Notes under the pieces: generated by a model
Told to the model about the DNA's origin: nothing
The model's database searches: none
What the model saw: the letters and a program-made list of their open reading frames with translations, nothing else
Program-made: the position numbers and the translations under genes
Assembly: GCF_040802235.1 (NCBI RefSeq)
Contig: NC_133157.1
Coordinates: forward strand, 25,003,501 to 25,067,500
Direction of reading: 5' to 3'
DNA: 64,000 bases
From: Manis javanica
Lineage: Eukaryota > Chordata > Mammalia > Pholidota > Manidae
Part shown: positions 1-10,005 of the stretch, in pieces
Layout: each line of letters starts with the position of its first letter
Position numbering within the stretch: the stretch's first letter is position 1

Positions 1-72
1 GTTCGGTCTGCTTTCTTTGCTGTGATTTTATTTTCTCTGGTGACATCTGTTTAGTCTTAGGAGGGCTCCTGT

Positions 73-930
73 CTAGAACAGTCCCTGTAAAATACTCTGT
101 AGAGGTGGTTTGTGGGAAGCAAATTCCCTCAACTTTTGCTTGTCTGGGAATTGTTTAATCCCTCCTTCATATTTAAATGATAATCGTGCTGGATACAGTA
201 TCCTTGGTTCAAGGCCCTTCTGTTTCATTGCATTAAATATATCATGCCATTCTCTTCTGGCCTGTAAGGTTTCTGTCGAGAAGTCTGATGATAGCCTTAT
301 GGGTTTTCCTTTATAGGTGACCTTTTTCTCTCTAGCTGCCTTTAAAAGTCTTTCCTTGTCCTTAATCTTTGCCATTTTAATTATTATGTGTCTTGATGTT
401 GTCCTCCTTGGGTCCTTTCTGTTGGGAGTTCTGTGTATTTCCGTGGTCTGTTCGATTATTTCCTCCCCCAGTTTGGGGAAGTTTTCAGCAATTATTTCTT
501 CAAAGAGACTTTCTATCCCTTTTTCTCTCTCTTCTTCCTCTGGTACCCCTGTAATATGGATATTGTTCCTTTTGGATTGGTCACACAGTTCTCTTAATAT
601 TGTTTCATTCCTGGAGATCCTTTTATCTCTTTCTGTGTCAGCTTCTATGCATTCCTGTTCTCTGGTTTCTATTCCATCAATGGCCTCTTGCATCTTATCG
701 ATTCTGCTTATAAATCCTTCTAGAGTTTGTTTCACTTCTGTAATCTCCTTCCTGGAGTCTGTAATCTCCCTCTGGACTTCATCCCTTAGCTCTTGTATAT
801 TTCTCTGCATCTCCATCAGCATGTTTATGATTTTTATTTTGATTTCTTTTTCAGGAAGACTGGTTAGGTCTGTCTCCTTCTCAGGTGTTGTCTCTGTTAT
901 TTTGGTCTGCCTGTAATTTTGCCTTTTCAT
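73..930 (-). CDS. ORF1: L1 ORF1 protein (RNA-binding chaperone), open frame
   Basis: Nucleic-acid chaperone that coats L1 RNA as a trimer in the cytoplasmic ribonucleoprotein needed for retrotransposition. Starting at the ATG at 930 (MKRQNYRQTK) gives 285 residues; the frame is open 32 codons further upstream, but that part looks like translated 5' UTR. An N-terminal heptad-like coiled coil contains IINMLMEMQRNIQELRDEV. An RRM-like core follows, with NNIHITGVPEEEE and IIAENFP. A C-terminal domain contains SRHIIIKMAKIKDKERLL, KGKPIRLSSDFS and ETLQARREW. Human ORF1p is 338 residues, so this copy has a shorter N terminus. The frame ends at TAG (73-75) just after SILQGLF. A different frame stays open past it to the window edge, so the C terminus may be altered by a small frameshift. 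The plus-strand frame opposite it is a shadow. Confidence 0.9.
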   Translation of the reverse strand: MKRQNYRQTKITETTPEKETDLTSLPEKEIKIKIINMLMEMQRNIQELRDEVQREITDSRKEITEVKQTLEGFISRIDKMQEAIDGIETREQECIEADTERDKRISRNETILRELCDQSKRNNIHITGVPEEEEREKGIESLFEEIIAENFPKLGEEIIEQTTEIHRTPNRKDPRRTTSRHIIIKMAKIKDKERLLKAAREKKVTYKGKPIRLSSDFSTETLQARREWHDIFNAMKQKGLEPRILYPARLSFKYEGGIKQFPDKQKLREFASHKPPLQSILQGLF

Positions 931-1736
931 GGTGATAGAGATAGTTTGCAGAGCTGGCACAAGTGATGCCTGGAAGAACTTCCCTTCTTGTTGGTTTGCG
1001 GCCTTTCTCTCCTGGGAGAACAGCACCCTCTAGTAGCATGTGCTGTGCAGCTGCATACAGAAAGGGCTTCTGATTCTTGCTCAGCTGCTATGGAGTTTAT
1101 CTAGCTGTTGCTGTGGGTGTGATCTGCCTCGGGCTCCTACTCCAATATGGTGGAGCTGCATTGGAGGGGGAATGGCCGGGAGGCTATCTCTGTGAGGGGC
1201 CTCTGTGTTCTCTGCTGCCCAGGGGGTTAGAGTGACCAGAGTTCTCCAGATTCCCTGTTGCTGGACTAAGTGTCCCAGGATGCTTCCATCTGGTGGTGGG
1301 GTCCCTGTCCCTTTAAGACTTCCAAAAAGCACTCACTTTTCTTTGTCCAGGTGCGCCGGCTGCAGGGACCTGCTTACAGGTCTTACTGTCCTGTTTCCCT
1401 AGTTTCTAGCACCCCACGCATGCACTGTGTCTGCGCTCTGGTCCGGATGGCTAGGGCTGGCTATTTAGCAGTCCTGGGCTCCCTCTGCCTCCCCGCTCCG
1501 ACTCCTCTCCTCCCTCTGGGAGCTGGGGTGTGGGGCGCTTGAGTCCCACCGAGCCGGGGCTTGTATCTTACCCCCTTCACGAGGCGCTGGGTTCTTGCAG
1601 GTGTGGATGTGGTCTGGATGTTGTCCTGTGTCTTCTGGTCTCTCTTTTAGGAAGAGTTGTCTTTGTTGTATTTGCAAACATATATGTGGTTTTGGGAGGA
1701 GATTTCCACGCCTCTATCTTGGCTCTGCCTCCCCTG
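931..1736 (-). promoter_or_regulatory. L1 5' UTR with internal promoter
   Basis: In mammalian L1 this segment is an internal RNA polymerase II promoter. It is richer in G+C and CpG than the surrounding AT-rich DNA. Landmarks on the minus strand are the start GCAGAGCCAAGAT, a stretch resembling AAAGAGAGACCAGAAGACAC near 1645 and the GAACCCAGCGCCTCGTGAAG block near 1585. The initiator-proximal YY1-like site is degraded, so promoter strength is doubtful. Several short open frames inside it are not credible genes. Confidence 0.8.
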
Positions 1737-1929
1737 AACCATTCTTAAGAAAGCCCTGGGTTCTCAGCCAAGAGCGGCATAGGGCTGTGGGGTGTGGTGA
1801 ATGGCTGTGAGCATGTGGTTGTTCCAGTACCTCCTTTATACAACTGGGTTGTTTCCATTTCCAGGGAAGAGTTTTCACCTGGTCACACTCAAAAAGAGCA
1901 TCACACTTAAGCAAAAATATCAGTTAATC
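1737..1929. other. Unassigned flank of L1
   Basis: Presumed pre-insertion DNA on the 5' side of the L1. No repeat or coding signal was recognised. The second copy of the target-site duplication lies outside the window. Confidence 0.4.
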
Positions 1930-2095
1930 CCAACAACAGAAGCTGAGGCTGGGATCATATGCCTATTTTGCAGAAAAGCAAACTATAGCCCAGGTAAGAG
2001 AAATAATTTCCCCAACTACAGTCTGCTTTATGGAAGGTCTAGATTTGAACTCAGGGCCTCTGAATCCCAAAATGTGGCTCCCACTTAAGTGAAAC
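1930..2095 (-). repeat. MIR SINE
   Basis: tRNA-derived ancient mammalian SINE in reverse orientation. It shows the pattern AGCTGAGGCTGGGATC, then GCAGAAAAGCAAACTATAGC, then GATTTGAACTCAGGGCCTC, matching the reverse complement of the MIR core and box B region. Confidence 0.7.
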
Positions 2096-3394
2096 TAGAA
2101 GTCCCAACTCAGGGCATTTCCTCATCTCTCCTCCTCCTCTCCCACAGTCCCTCCATCCACCCTACCCCGCAGTGAGCCAGGTCCCACTTTCCTACCATGC
2201 CATTATTTCAAATGAGTCAGAAGAAAGCCTAGCTACAGCTTTTTTACAGTCCTGACACTGACAAGCCTTCAAAGGACTTGCTGTGGCTGTGAAAAGGCAG
2301 CTGTTAAAGGGAAACCAGCACCATACTTTACAAGGTCCTTTTCTCAGACTGGCCACTCTGGAAACCTCAGTGGACTGGGTCCCAGTGCTTTTCAAGCAAA
2401 AGCCTGTGCTCTTTTGAGGAGGGCTGTGGGGCTCCACAAGGCCCCTATGTAGGGCCGCCTGCTGGTCTCCACAACTGCCACTCTGAACCCAGACCCAGCC
2501 CACCTTTGCCAACAAGGGATATGTCTGGGGGCAGGTGTACTGGGCAGTAAGATCCACCAAAGGGTTTCAATCAAGAAGTGTATGTGACCAGTCTGTGTTT
2601 CAGAAAGATTCCTGACTAAAGTATGATGCCGGTTTGGAATGGGGGAGTGAGATGCATATGATGGGGAGACCAGTGTGGAGACTTGTATTAATCAAGGAAA
2701 AAGTAACAAAGACTGGGGCACACACGTAGAAAACCGACTCTTACTAAATGAGTGAAAACATCAGTTATTCTGGTACCATCTGTAACTTTTTTACTCAGTA
2801 GTAAAAAACTTTTCTCTTTAGCTTTCTTCTTAAATAAAGGAAATTGTTAATCATAATTTTCACATGCTAGTTATTTATTCAAATGCACATTAAATAAGTA
2901 AGGGATTGTTTCTACTTTAGATTATGACTAACTAGCTTTTATGGACTAATTTTCCTATTGAGAATAACTAGTAGCTTGGACAAAAATATATCAAAATCAG
3001 GACTTAAGAGTTGAGGATCCTAAAGAAAAGAGGAGCATAGAAACATTCTGTGATGATTATCCCCTTTTGAGGGACTTACTGATTCAGAAGCAGCAGGTGT
3101 GAGAGTGGGGCCGATCAGAACTTTCCACAGTCTCCCAGGCTGATGAGGCAGAAAGTCAGAGTTGAGGGCTGTGACTGGATTTTCAGTTGGGACTGCTGAA
3201 TCAGAGCTGGAGGTATAAGAATGAACCAGAAATACATCAGCCCTCTCAAAGACTGGACCCAGCATCAAATCAGTTTAATGTCTGATTGCAAAAAAAGTAC
3301 ATTCCCAGCAGCCTGACTAATATTGGTTTGAACTCTTATCATTCCTTTTCTTGGATGCTGCAACTCTGCTTTTCCAGGGGCAGGGGTTATGCAT
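2096..3394. other. Unassigned non-coding stretch
   Basis: No recognised repeat family or RNA gene. A 122-codon minus-strand open frame (2192-2560) has no domain or coding signature I recognise, and its reading runs straight through ordinary sequence, so it is treated as chance. From about 2730 to 3000 the sequence is AT-rich. Confidence 0.4.
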
Positions 3395-3572
3395 TTACTA
3401 TGCGTCAGATTCTTCCTATTTAATGTGAAGGAGGTAACATTATCATCACACTGATCTATTAAGCAAACTGAGTCTGAGAGAGTTAAATGATTTTCCCAAG
3501 GTCACAATACTAGTCTATGATAGAAATCAGATTTGACTCGTCTGTGGCTGCAGATCCTGTGTGCATTCACTG
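3395..3572 (-). repeat. MIR SINE
   Basis: Reverse-orientation MIR: AAGCAAACTGAGTCTGAGAG, then GATTTTCCCAAGGTCACAAT, then AGAAATCAGATTTGACTC, the usual order of the core and the box B side. Confidence 0.75.
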
Positions 3573-5180
3573 TAACAATGACCTTTCATGCTGCACTTTG
3601 CTAGCTGGCCTCCCGTTGACCAGCAGTGCAGCTTCACCGACACGGCCGGTAGTACCTTGGTCTTGTGGACATTTCATGTACCCAATTGGCAGGTCCAAGC
3701 ACTTTCCCTTTGAGGCAGCAATAGCCAAATGTACATCCCTGGGGTGGGGCCCTAAGTCCAAGGGTCCCCCTCATCTACTTTCTTTCCAAGGTTTCTTGGT
3801 ACCTGTGGTTTTACCTCATCCCTCTTCATCAGTTGTTTTCTCTGACTACTGGGCTGTGGTGCCAGCAATCTTTACCTCCGACCTAATCTTTCCCTTGCTT
3901 GTTAGCAGATGTCTATCTTTTCTGAGTTCATTCTGTTAATTTTTCTTATCTTTATATCAGTAAAACTCAGTGCACCTCGTTCCATCATTCAAAGCACTAG
4001 GCCAGGGACAGCACACTGTTTTCACCTTAAATGTTCTCTCCAGTCCTTTGGTAGCAGCTGCCCGGAGCACGATGGATGAAAGGATTGTGAGGCACTTTCA
4101 CACTCAGAGGTAGTGCCTGCCACGCTCAAGGAGAAACGTCCGTTGTGAACACAGGCTGTGCGGGAGAGGCGGCAGTAACCACACACTGCCTGCTGGTCTC
4201 TAGCACACCATGCGCTGGACATCAACTACTCTGACTCTCTTTCTAGAAGAACAAGCTGCATTTGGGCTTGAAATTCCGTCCTAGCAGCAGTTCCACCAGG
4301 AAGGGTGCCCTGTGGTCATACTGGGGTCCTTTTAAACTCACTTCCGATGATGCTCAAGAGGTTCAACTGCTTGCTAGGAAATACCAGAGCAGACATAAAT
4401 TTGAGCTCCCAAGAGCAAATTCTCCACCCTTTCTGCTGCCCTCAGATGTCTCTCCACAAGCCTTTCTACAGCTGATTATGGTTTATGAGCCAAGAATTTA
4501 TATAGTCGATCTGACAAAAGATTTTTTTCCTGAGCTGTGACTATTTTTATGTAAGCCTAGCAAGGTTATAAAAACGGAATCACATTTAGTTACACATTTA
4601 ATGAATCACCTTCTTTATTGAAAAGAATCAGGTTACATGAAATCAGGATGGTCCCTGAACACCAAGAACATATCTTTTGCATTTAAAAAAATGTATGAAA
4701 TAGGAGAACTGACTTACATTACTCACTTGACAGTGGTTGCATTCACCGCACCAGCAACCATTCACGTTGCCTGTTTCTAGCTAGCCTCACATGGACAGGT
4801 TTCCCTTCTTTTTGCCTTCAAGATGTTTCTATGCACGTCGCCCTCTCTGCCTGCAAGCCCTTCTCTCACGAATTCCCATGATGTGTTCATTTTTACTGTC
4901 TCTGCAACATCAATTACGTTTTTTTTCTCTTGGTGAGTCTTTCCAATCAAATTAACAATCTCTAGTCCCAGGACTTCCAAAAAAAGTAGCCTCCTCATGT
5001 CTATGAACCAACTTCTACCTTTGAACTAGGAAAATGTAGCTATTCACTTACTTATACTACATGGTATTATACATGTTAATCCATGGGAAAGTAGATTTGT
5101 GAACGGTGGGGGCTTACAAGCAAGCTGAAAATGATGAAACCTTGAAAAGCTGGAACTGGAAGCAAGCACAGATGTTCTAT
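3573..5180. other. Unassigned non-coding stretch
   Basis: No repeat family recognised with confidence. Open frames of 140 codons (3517-3939 plus, beginning inside the MIR) and 92 codons (4262-4540 plus) carry no recognisable domain, splice context or codon signature. This is the longest repeat-poor stretch near the left end and a reasonable place to look for conserved non-coding sequence. Confidence 0.35.
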
Positions 5181-5182
5181 AA

Positions 5183-5246
5183 TCTACCTTCTCACTTTAA
5201 ATGAAAGCACAGAGACCGGGAGTCAGGTAGGTTAATCATCACCCAG
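5183..5246 (-). repeat. MIR SINE, segment split by LTR
   Basis: Reverse-orientation MIR core (AAAGCACAGAGACCGGGAGT, then GTTAATCATCACCCAG). It stops at the 5' edge of an LTR and resumes on the other side at 5642, so both pieces derive from one older MIR. Confidence 0.65.
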
Positions 5247-5636
5247 TGTTATGGGCTGAGTTGTGTTCCCCCCCACCCCCAACAATTCGTGTGTGGATGT
5301 CCTAACCCTTGGTGTCCCAGAATGTGATTGTATTTGGAGATGAAGTCTTTAGAGAGGTAATTAAATTAAAATGAGGTCTTTAGGGTGCACCTTAATCCAA
5401 TCTGACTGGTATCCTTACGGGAAGAAGAGATTTGGACACAGACATGCTTACACAGAGAGGTAAGACCCTGTGAGGACACAGCGAGCAGATGGCCGCCAGC
5501 AAGTCAAGAAGGGGCCTCAGAAACCAACCCCCCGACACCTTGCTTTTGAACTCCAGAAGGTGAGAACATTAATTTCTGCTGTTGAAGTCACCTAGTCTGT
5601 GGTATTTTGTTATGGCAATGCAAGCAAACTGATAGG
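5247..5636 (+). mobile_element. MLT1-type (ERVL-MaLR) solo LTR
   Basis: Starts TGTTATGGGCTGAGTTGTGT and runs through GAATGTGATTGTATTTGGAG and AATTAAATTAAAATGAGGTC to a 3' part with CACCTAGTCTGTGGTATTTTG and ACTGATA. Both sides carry the 5-bp direct repeat CCCAG (5242-5246 and 5637-5641), the duplication length expected for these elements. No internal viral sequence is present, so this is a solo LTR with its original target site. The exact subfamily is not resolved. Confidence 0.85.
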
Positions 5637-5716
5637 CCCAGCTGGTAAGTGACAGGAATGGGATTCAAACCCAGGTGCCAGAATCAAAGTCTAGGTGCTT
5701 TTCTGTGTTATTCTAT
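5637..5716 (-). repeat. MIR SINE, second segment
   Basis: GCTGGTAAGTGACAGGAATG, then GGATTCAAACCCAGGTGCC continues the reverse-orientation MIR interrupted by the LTR. Its first 5 bases are the duplicated target site. Confidence 0.75.
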
Positions 5717-5884
5717 GTGTAATGAGCCCTAGTGTGATTCATGACAAGATATACAACACAAATCTGCCTTTCCTTTTAGATTTATGGATTGAATATTGCA
5801 TTTTCAGGATTAGGTTGAACCACGAGTAACATTAAACAGAGAGGGAGAGGAAGGGAGAGAGGGAGACAATTTGGAAAGGGAAAA
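5717..5884. repeat. Unassigned sequence with GA-rich tract
   Basis: Contains a short purine-rich stretch near 5838-5868 (GAGAGGGAGAGGAAGGGAGA). Nothing else was recognised. Confidence 0.5.
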
Positions 5885-6075
5885 TCAAAATTGTCATTAC
5901 TTAAAAATGAAATTCTCAGTTTTTGAATATACAAGGAAATCTACAGGTAAATTTTCAGAACTAATACAAAATTGAGCAAATGTGTCTGGATAGAAGATGA
6001 ATATTAAAAAAATTCTCATTCTGATCCACTGGAAACAATCAGATATAAAATATAAAGAAATAAAAAGACAAGTTA
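5885..6075 (+). mobile_element. Old L1 ORF2 fragment, sense
   Basis: Degraded sense-strand ORF2 sequence downstream of the reverse-transcriptase active site. The order TTGTCATTACTT, TTCAGAACTAATA, GAAACAATCAGATATAAA and AAAGAAATAAAAAGAC follows the L1 consensus. It abuts an antisense L1 fragment at about 6076. Confidence 0.5.
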
Positions 6076-6324
6076 TCTAGAAATAAATTGATCTTGCTGA
6101 ATTCTATTTACTAACACTTTGTTGAGGATTTTTATATATTTGTGAGGGATATTGGTCTGTGGGTTTTCTTTTTTGGTATCATTGCTACCTGGTTTTGGTA
6201 TCACAGTAATATTAGCTTCATAAAATGAATTGGTATTCCTTCTTCTTCTGTGTTCTGGAAAAGAGTGTGCAGAACTCTTATTAATTCTCTTTAAACCTTC
6301 AGTAGAATCCTCCACTAAAATCAA
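6073..6324 (-). pseudogene. L1 ORF2 reverse-transcriptase fragment
   Basis: An 83-codon remnant of the L1 reverse-transcriptase domain. TVIPKPG and [12 protein letters not shown] are the recognisable motifs; the catalytic YADD motif is not included. Stops and frameshifts isolate it, so no function is expected. Confidence 0.8.
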
Positions 6325-8160
6325 CAGGATTAAGACATTTTAGGTTGAGAGTTTTTAAATTCCAAATTTGAATCATTCAAGTTACAAAGCCATTCAAATT
6401 ATGTATTTCATATTGAGTGAGTTGTGGTAGTTTGTGCATTTGGAGGAATTGGTCCTTTTCATCTAAGTTGTCAAATGTGCACACATAGAATTGTTCTTGG
6501 TATTCCCTTATCATTCTCTGGATGTGTGCAGGGCCTATAGTGATTAGGTGTTTCATTTCTTACAGTGGTAATTTGTGCCTTCTCTTTTTTATTTTGTCAA
6601 TTTTGCTAAAGTTCATCAATCTTATTGATCTTTTCAAGGAACCAACTATTTGTTTCACTATTTTCACTATTGTTTTACTATCATTATTGTCATTCATTTC
6701 TGCCCTAACCTTTATTATTTCCTTCCTTCTGCTTGCTCTGGGTTTATTTTGCTCTTTTTTTCCCTTGGTTCTTGAGGTGTGGACTTAAAAAATTGACTTA
6801 AGACATTCCCTCTTTTCTAATGTGTTTAGTGCTATAAATTTACCTCTCGGTACTGCTTTAGCTGTGTTCCATGCATTTTAATATGTCATAGTTTCATTTT
6901 CACACAGTTTAAGGTATGTCTTTGATGCTCCTTGAAACTTCCTCTTTGTCTTGCGGATTATTGACAAGTGTGTTGTTTAGTTTTCAAGTGCTTGGAGATG
7001 TTCCTCTTAACTTCCTATTGATTTCTTATTTGAGTCTTATTTAGAAAACACATTCTGTGTGACTTCTTTTGCTTTTGTTGAGGTTTTTTTATGCCCCAGG
7101 ACATGGTCAATGTTGCTCAGTGTTTCATGTGTGCTTGAAGAAAAAATGTATTCTGCTGTTGTCAGTCCAATGTTCTATATAGGTCAGTTAGATCCTGTTG
7201 GTTGATTGTATTGTTCAGTTCCATAATCTTGCTGATTTACTATTAATTGTATCAACTGCTGAGAATGGGGAGTTGTAGTCCCCCAACTTGTGGATTTCTC
7301 CTTTTGTTTCAGCAGTTTTTGCTTCATATTGAAGCTCAGTTGCTTGGTATTTACATATTTGGAATTATGTTCTACCTAGTAGATTGATGATTTTAACATT
7401 ATGAAATGTCCCTATTTACCTCTAGTAATGGTCTTGTTCTGACATATACTCTATATGATATTAACATGGCAACTCATGTCCTTTTTAAAATTAATGTGTA
7501 TGTAATTATGGTGTAAATTTTTCTACCCTTTTATTCTCAGACTACTTCTGTCACTGTTTGATGTGATTTTCTTTTAGAAACCACACAGCTAGATCATGAT
7601 TTTTACTCTCTGCCAATCTATGCATTTTAGTTTGTGTATTTAGACCATTTATGTTCAAGATAGTTATGAGTATGTGAGGGCTTAAGTATGCATTTTTTTA
7701 TTTATTTTCTGTTTTGTTTCCTGTTTCTGTTTGTTTCCTTTCTGTTAGTTTCTGTTTGTTCGGTTCCCTTGTTTCTCCTTCCTTTTGATACTGTGGGTCA
7801 TTCAAACTTTTTGAGGATTCCATCTTGATCTAGCCATATGATTTTGAAAATATGATTTGGTTAAGTTTTCTGATCTAGGTATTATAATTCATGTACAGAA
7901 CTTATCAAAGCCTGTGGTATCATTTTACCACTTTGAGTGAAATGTAGAAAACTCACTTCTGTCTGTAAATACTCTTTATACATTAAGGATATTAGTTGCT
8001 AAGTACATGGGATTTATTTTTCTACTTTGTTAGTCTGAACTTGAGGTTTTATATATGGAAAAATTTTGAAGTTTTTTTTTTGCTATCACTTCTCTTCATT
8101 TTGATTTTTCTGGTTTTTTAATGATCAAGAGCCCCTTGGTAACTTTCTGTCTTTTAAATA
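6076..8160 (-). mobile_element. Old L1 (L1M-type) ORF2 relic
   Basis: Antisense L1 from the reverse-transcriptase region (low coordinates) towards the endonuclease region. The clearest coding trace is 6073-6324, with [15 protein letters not shown] and [16 protein letters not shown], a well-known L1 reverse-transcriptase segment. Further right are antisense marks such as TGCTTTAGCTGTGTTCCATG (near 6855), CAGGACATGGTCAATGTTG (near 7098) and GGGGAGTTGTAGTCCCCCAA (near 7267). Frames are heavily broken. The 3' end of the element is absent. Confidence 0.85.
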
Positions 8161-8759
8161 TTTTCCTAATTTTAGAATTTTCTTGACAGTATTTATATAT
8201 AACATACACATACATTATTATCATCTTTGGGAATTTGAGAAGGATGATATTAATTTTATAACTTAACATAGAAATATTAAAATCTTAACAGTAGTTGGAA
8301 GCATGTACTCTCCTCTTCTGGTTGGCTGGCTGGTTGGCTGGATAGACAGACAGATGATAGAAAGATATAGATGATATATATATATAGATAGATAGATATT
8401 GATATAGATATTATGTCTTAGTAATATTTTTGTAGTTTTCCATATAGAGATCTTACAAATTTCTCATTAAGATAATTTTTAGACATTTTACATCTTATGC
8501 TGTTCTTATACATATCATCTTTTTATCCATTATATCCTTTCACTGGCTGTCAGGAAAAGAGCTGTTGATTTTGATTAGTTACCTTGATTCTAAATTATTT
8601 TTCACTTTGCATATTTCAGGAGATATTCTTGAGGTTTCCAGTTTTATAATTAGGTGCTTTTTTAATAGCATGGAAATAGTTTGAATATAACTAGTTTATA
8701 AATTTGATCCTTTCAAAGAGAAGCAGCATCGTAAATATGAAAGAAATAACATAGATTTT
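8161..8759. other. AT-rich stretch, possibly further old L1
   Basis: AT-rich sequence after the ORF2 relic. It may be the region between the ORFs of the same antisense L1, but no diagnostic motif was found. Confidence 0.35.
8322..8402. repeat. Compound microsatellite (GGCT / GATA / TA)
   Basis: GGTTGGCTGGCTGGTTGGCT followed by GATAGACAGACAGATGATAG and then ATATATATATAGATAGATAG. An imperfect tetranucleotide and dinucleotide compound repeat, expected to vary in length between individuals. Confidence 0.85.
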
Positions 8760-8935
8760 TAAATTCATGCAGACCCTGATTCAAATTGCTTTTCTGCCAT
8801 GGCTGTTTTATGGCACTGAACTTCTCAGTGTCCTTAACTGTTAAAAACAGTTTACATCATAGGGGGGTTGTGATAATCAAAAAAGTCATGAATGTAAAGT
8901 ACATAGTATTGATAAAGAGCGAATATGCAATACAT
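8760..8935 (+). repeat. MIR SINE
   Basis: Sense MIR: CCTGATTCAAATTGCTTTTC (box B side), then GGCACTGAACTTCTCAGTGT, then GGTTGTGATAATCAAAAAAG and AATGTAAAGTACATAGTA. The full 5' to 3' order of the core and tail is present. Confidence 0.75.
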
Positions 8936-9469
8936 ACCTATTATTTTTCTATTATTAAACACTTAGCTTCATACATTTTGACTGTGCTCTATTACAATCT
9001 TGGAACTGGAAGGTAGAAAAATTATATCTCTGGCTCTTTCACCAGACTGTAGGTTGCTAGAAGGCAGGATTATGTCAAGAATAGTAAATAGCATCATCTG
9101 ACATAGCAGCTCTAACAGACTGTAATTTTCTGCTTAGGGATCTAGGTTGAGAAGACGAGTGCTATATGATTGGTCCTGTCTGCCACTAGTGCGCATTGGG
9201 AAGATGATGGGACATGTGCCATACACATCTCGGCTCTATGGTTTGCCTGATTCACCTCTAGCAAATGATAGGCACAGAAACATATCTTAATCATACTAAA
9301 TGAATAAAAGAATGAATCTCTTACATTTTGGCATGAAAATAATGCAAATAAACACATACATGGGCAGTGTTACACACAATGAAAGGCTTACCTTCAGATT
9401 CAACAAAGACTATTTTCACGTGTGGACTTCATGAGAAACATTATCTTGGAAAGAATGTGAATTCTGTCT
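8936..9469. other. Unassigned, with a possible L2 3' trace
   Basis: CCAGACTGTAGGTTGCTAGAA at about 9042 resembles the L2 3' UTR motif for a gene-free 3' tail, and AAATGAATAAAAGAATGAAT near 9298 resembles its end. The middle does not align by eye, so the L2 call is tentative. Confidence 0.3.
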
Positions 9470-9583
9470 GCACTTAAACAAATTTGGGTTCACATTTCAC
9501 CTTCACTGCTTTCTGGCTGTGTGCCCTCGCATAATAATTCTCTGGACTTTAATTTCTCAGTATTAAAAGAGATAACAATACTC
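9470..9583 (+). repeat. MIR SINE
   Basis: Sense MIR core: TTTGGGTTCACATTTCACC, then CTGGCTGTGTGCCCTCGCAT, then TCTCAGTATTAAAAGAGAT. Confidence 0.7.
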
Positions 9584-9584
9584 A

Positions 9585-10005
9585 AATACTCTTCATTTTC
9601 CTTTGTCTAAGAATGTCTTGATTTCTCCTCCATTCCTGGGTAATATTTTCTTTGGATATAGGATTCTGGATTGAGAGTTCCTTTCTCTCTGCCCTTGGAA
9701 AATATACCCTTTCTTTCTGGTCACTATGGTTTCTGATCATAAATCTGCTTTCATGCTAATGTTTTTCCAAAGGTTAGGTGCTATTTTTCTCTTGTTGCTT
9801 GGAAGATTTTCTCTTTGTCTTCAGTTGTCACAAGTGTGATGGTGGTGCACATCAGGATGCATTTCTTTGGTATTATCCTGTTTGGGGTTCACTCACTCAT
9901 CTTCTTGGATCTATAGGTGTTTGATAAGATTTTTAAGTTTTCCATCTCTTTAATCCCTTTCCCTTTTCAAAAATCTCTTACATTTTTTAACTTCTTGAAT
10001 GTCCT
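9585..10005 (-). mobile_element. Old L1 ORF1-region relic
   Basis: Antisense ORF1-region signature: TTCTCTTGTTGCTTGGAAGA, CTTTGTCTTCAGTTGTCACA, then GTTTGGGGTTCACTCACTCA and CTTCTTGGATCTATAGG. Its order and strand are compatible with being the upstream part of the 6.1-8.2 kb L1 relic, with later material between. Confidence 0.7.

Larger units (their letters stand above)
1..1736 (-). mobile_element. L1 retrotransposon, 5'-complete, cut by left window edge
   Basis: Autonomous non-LTR retrotransposon read on the minus strand. From its 5' end (high coordinates) it has a CpG-containing 5' UTR of about 800 bp, an open ORF1 and the start of the inter-ORF region; ORF2 and the 3' end lie outside the window. 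The 5' terminus near 1736 reads GCAGAGCCAAGAT on the minus strand, the standard start of this class of mammalian L1 5' UTR. Retaining the promoter end is unusual, since most L1 copies are 5'-truncated. The YY1-type initiator site at 1709-1723 has decayed (AGAG in place of the GGCG core). Together with the open ORF1 this suggests a fairly young but probably inactive copy. Confidence 0.93.

Noticed and set aside
317..916. 199-codon plus-strand open frame
   Set aside because: It is the exact antisense shadow of L1 ORF1.
2192..2560. 122-codon minus-strand open frame
   Set aside because: No recognisable domain or coding pattern.
8161..8759. L1 inter-ORF region linking the 6.1-8.2 kb and 9.6-10.0 kb relics as one element
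   Set aside because: Order and strand fit, but no diagnostic motif in the middle; kept as a possibility only.
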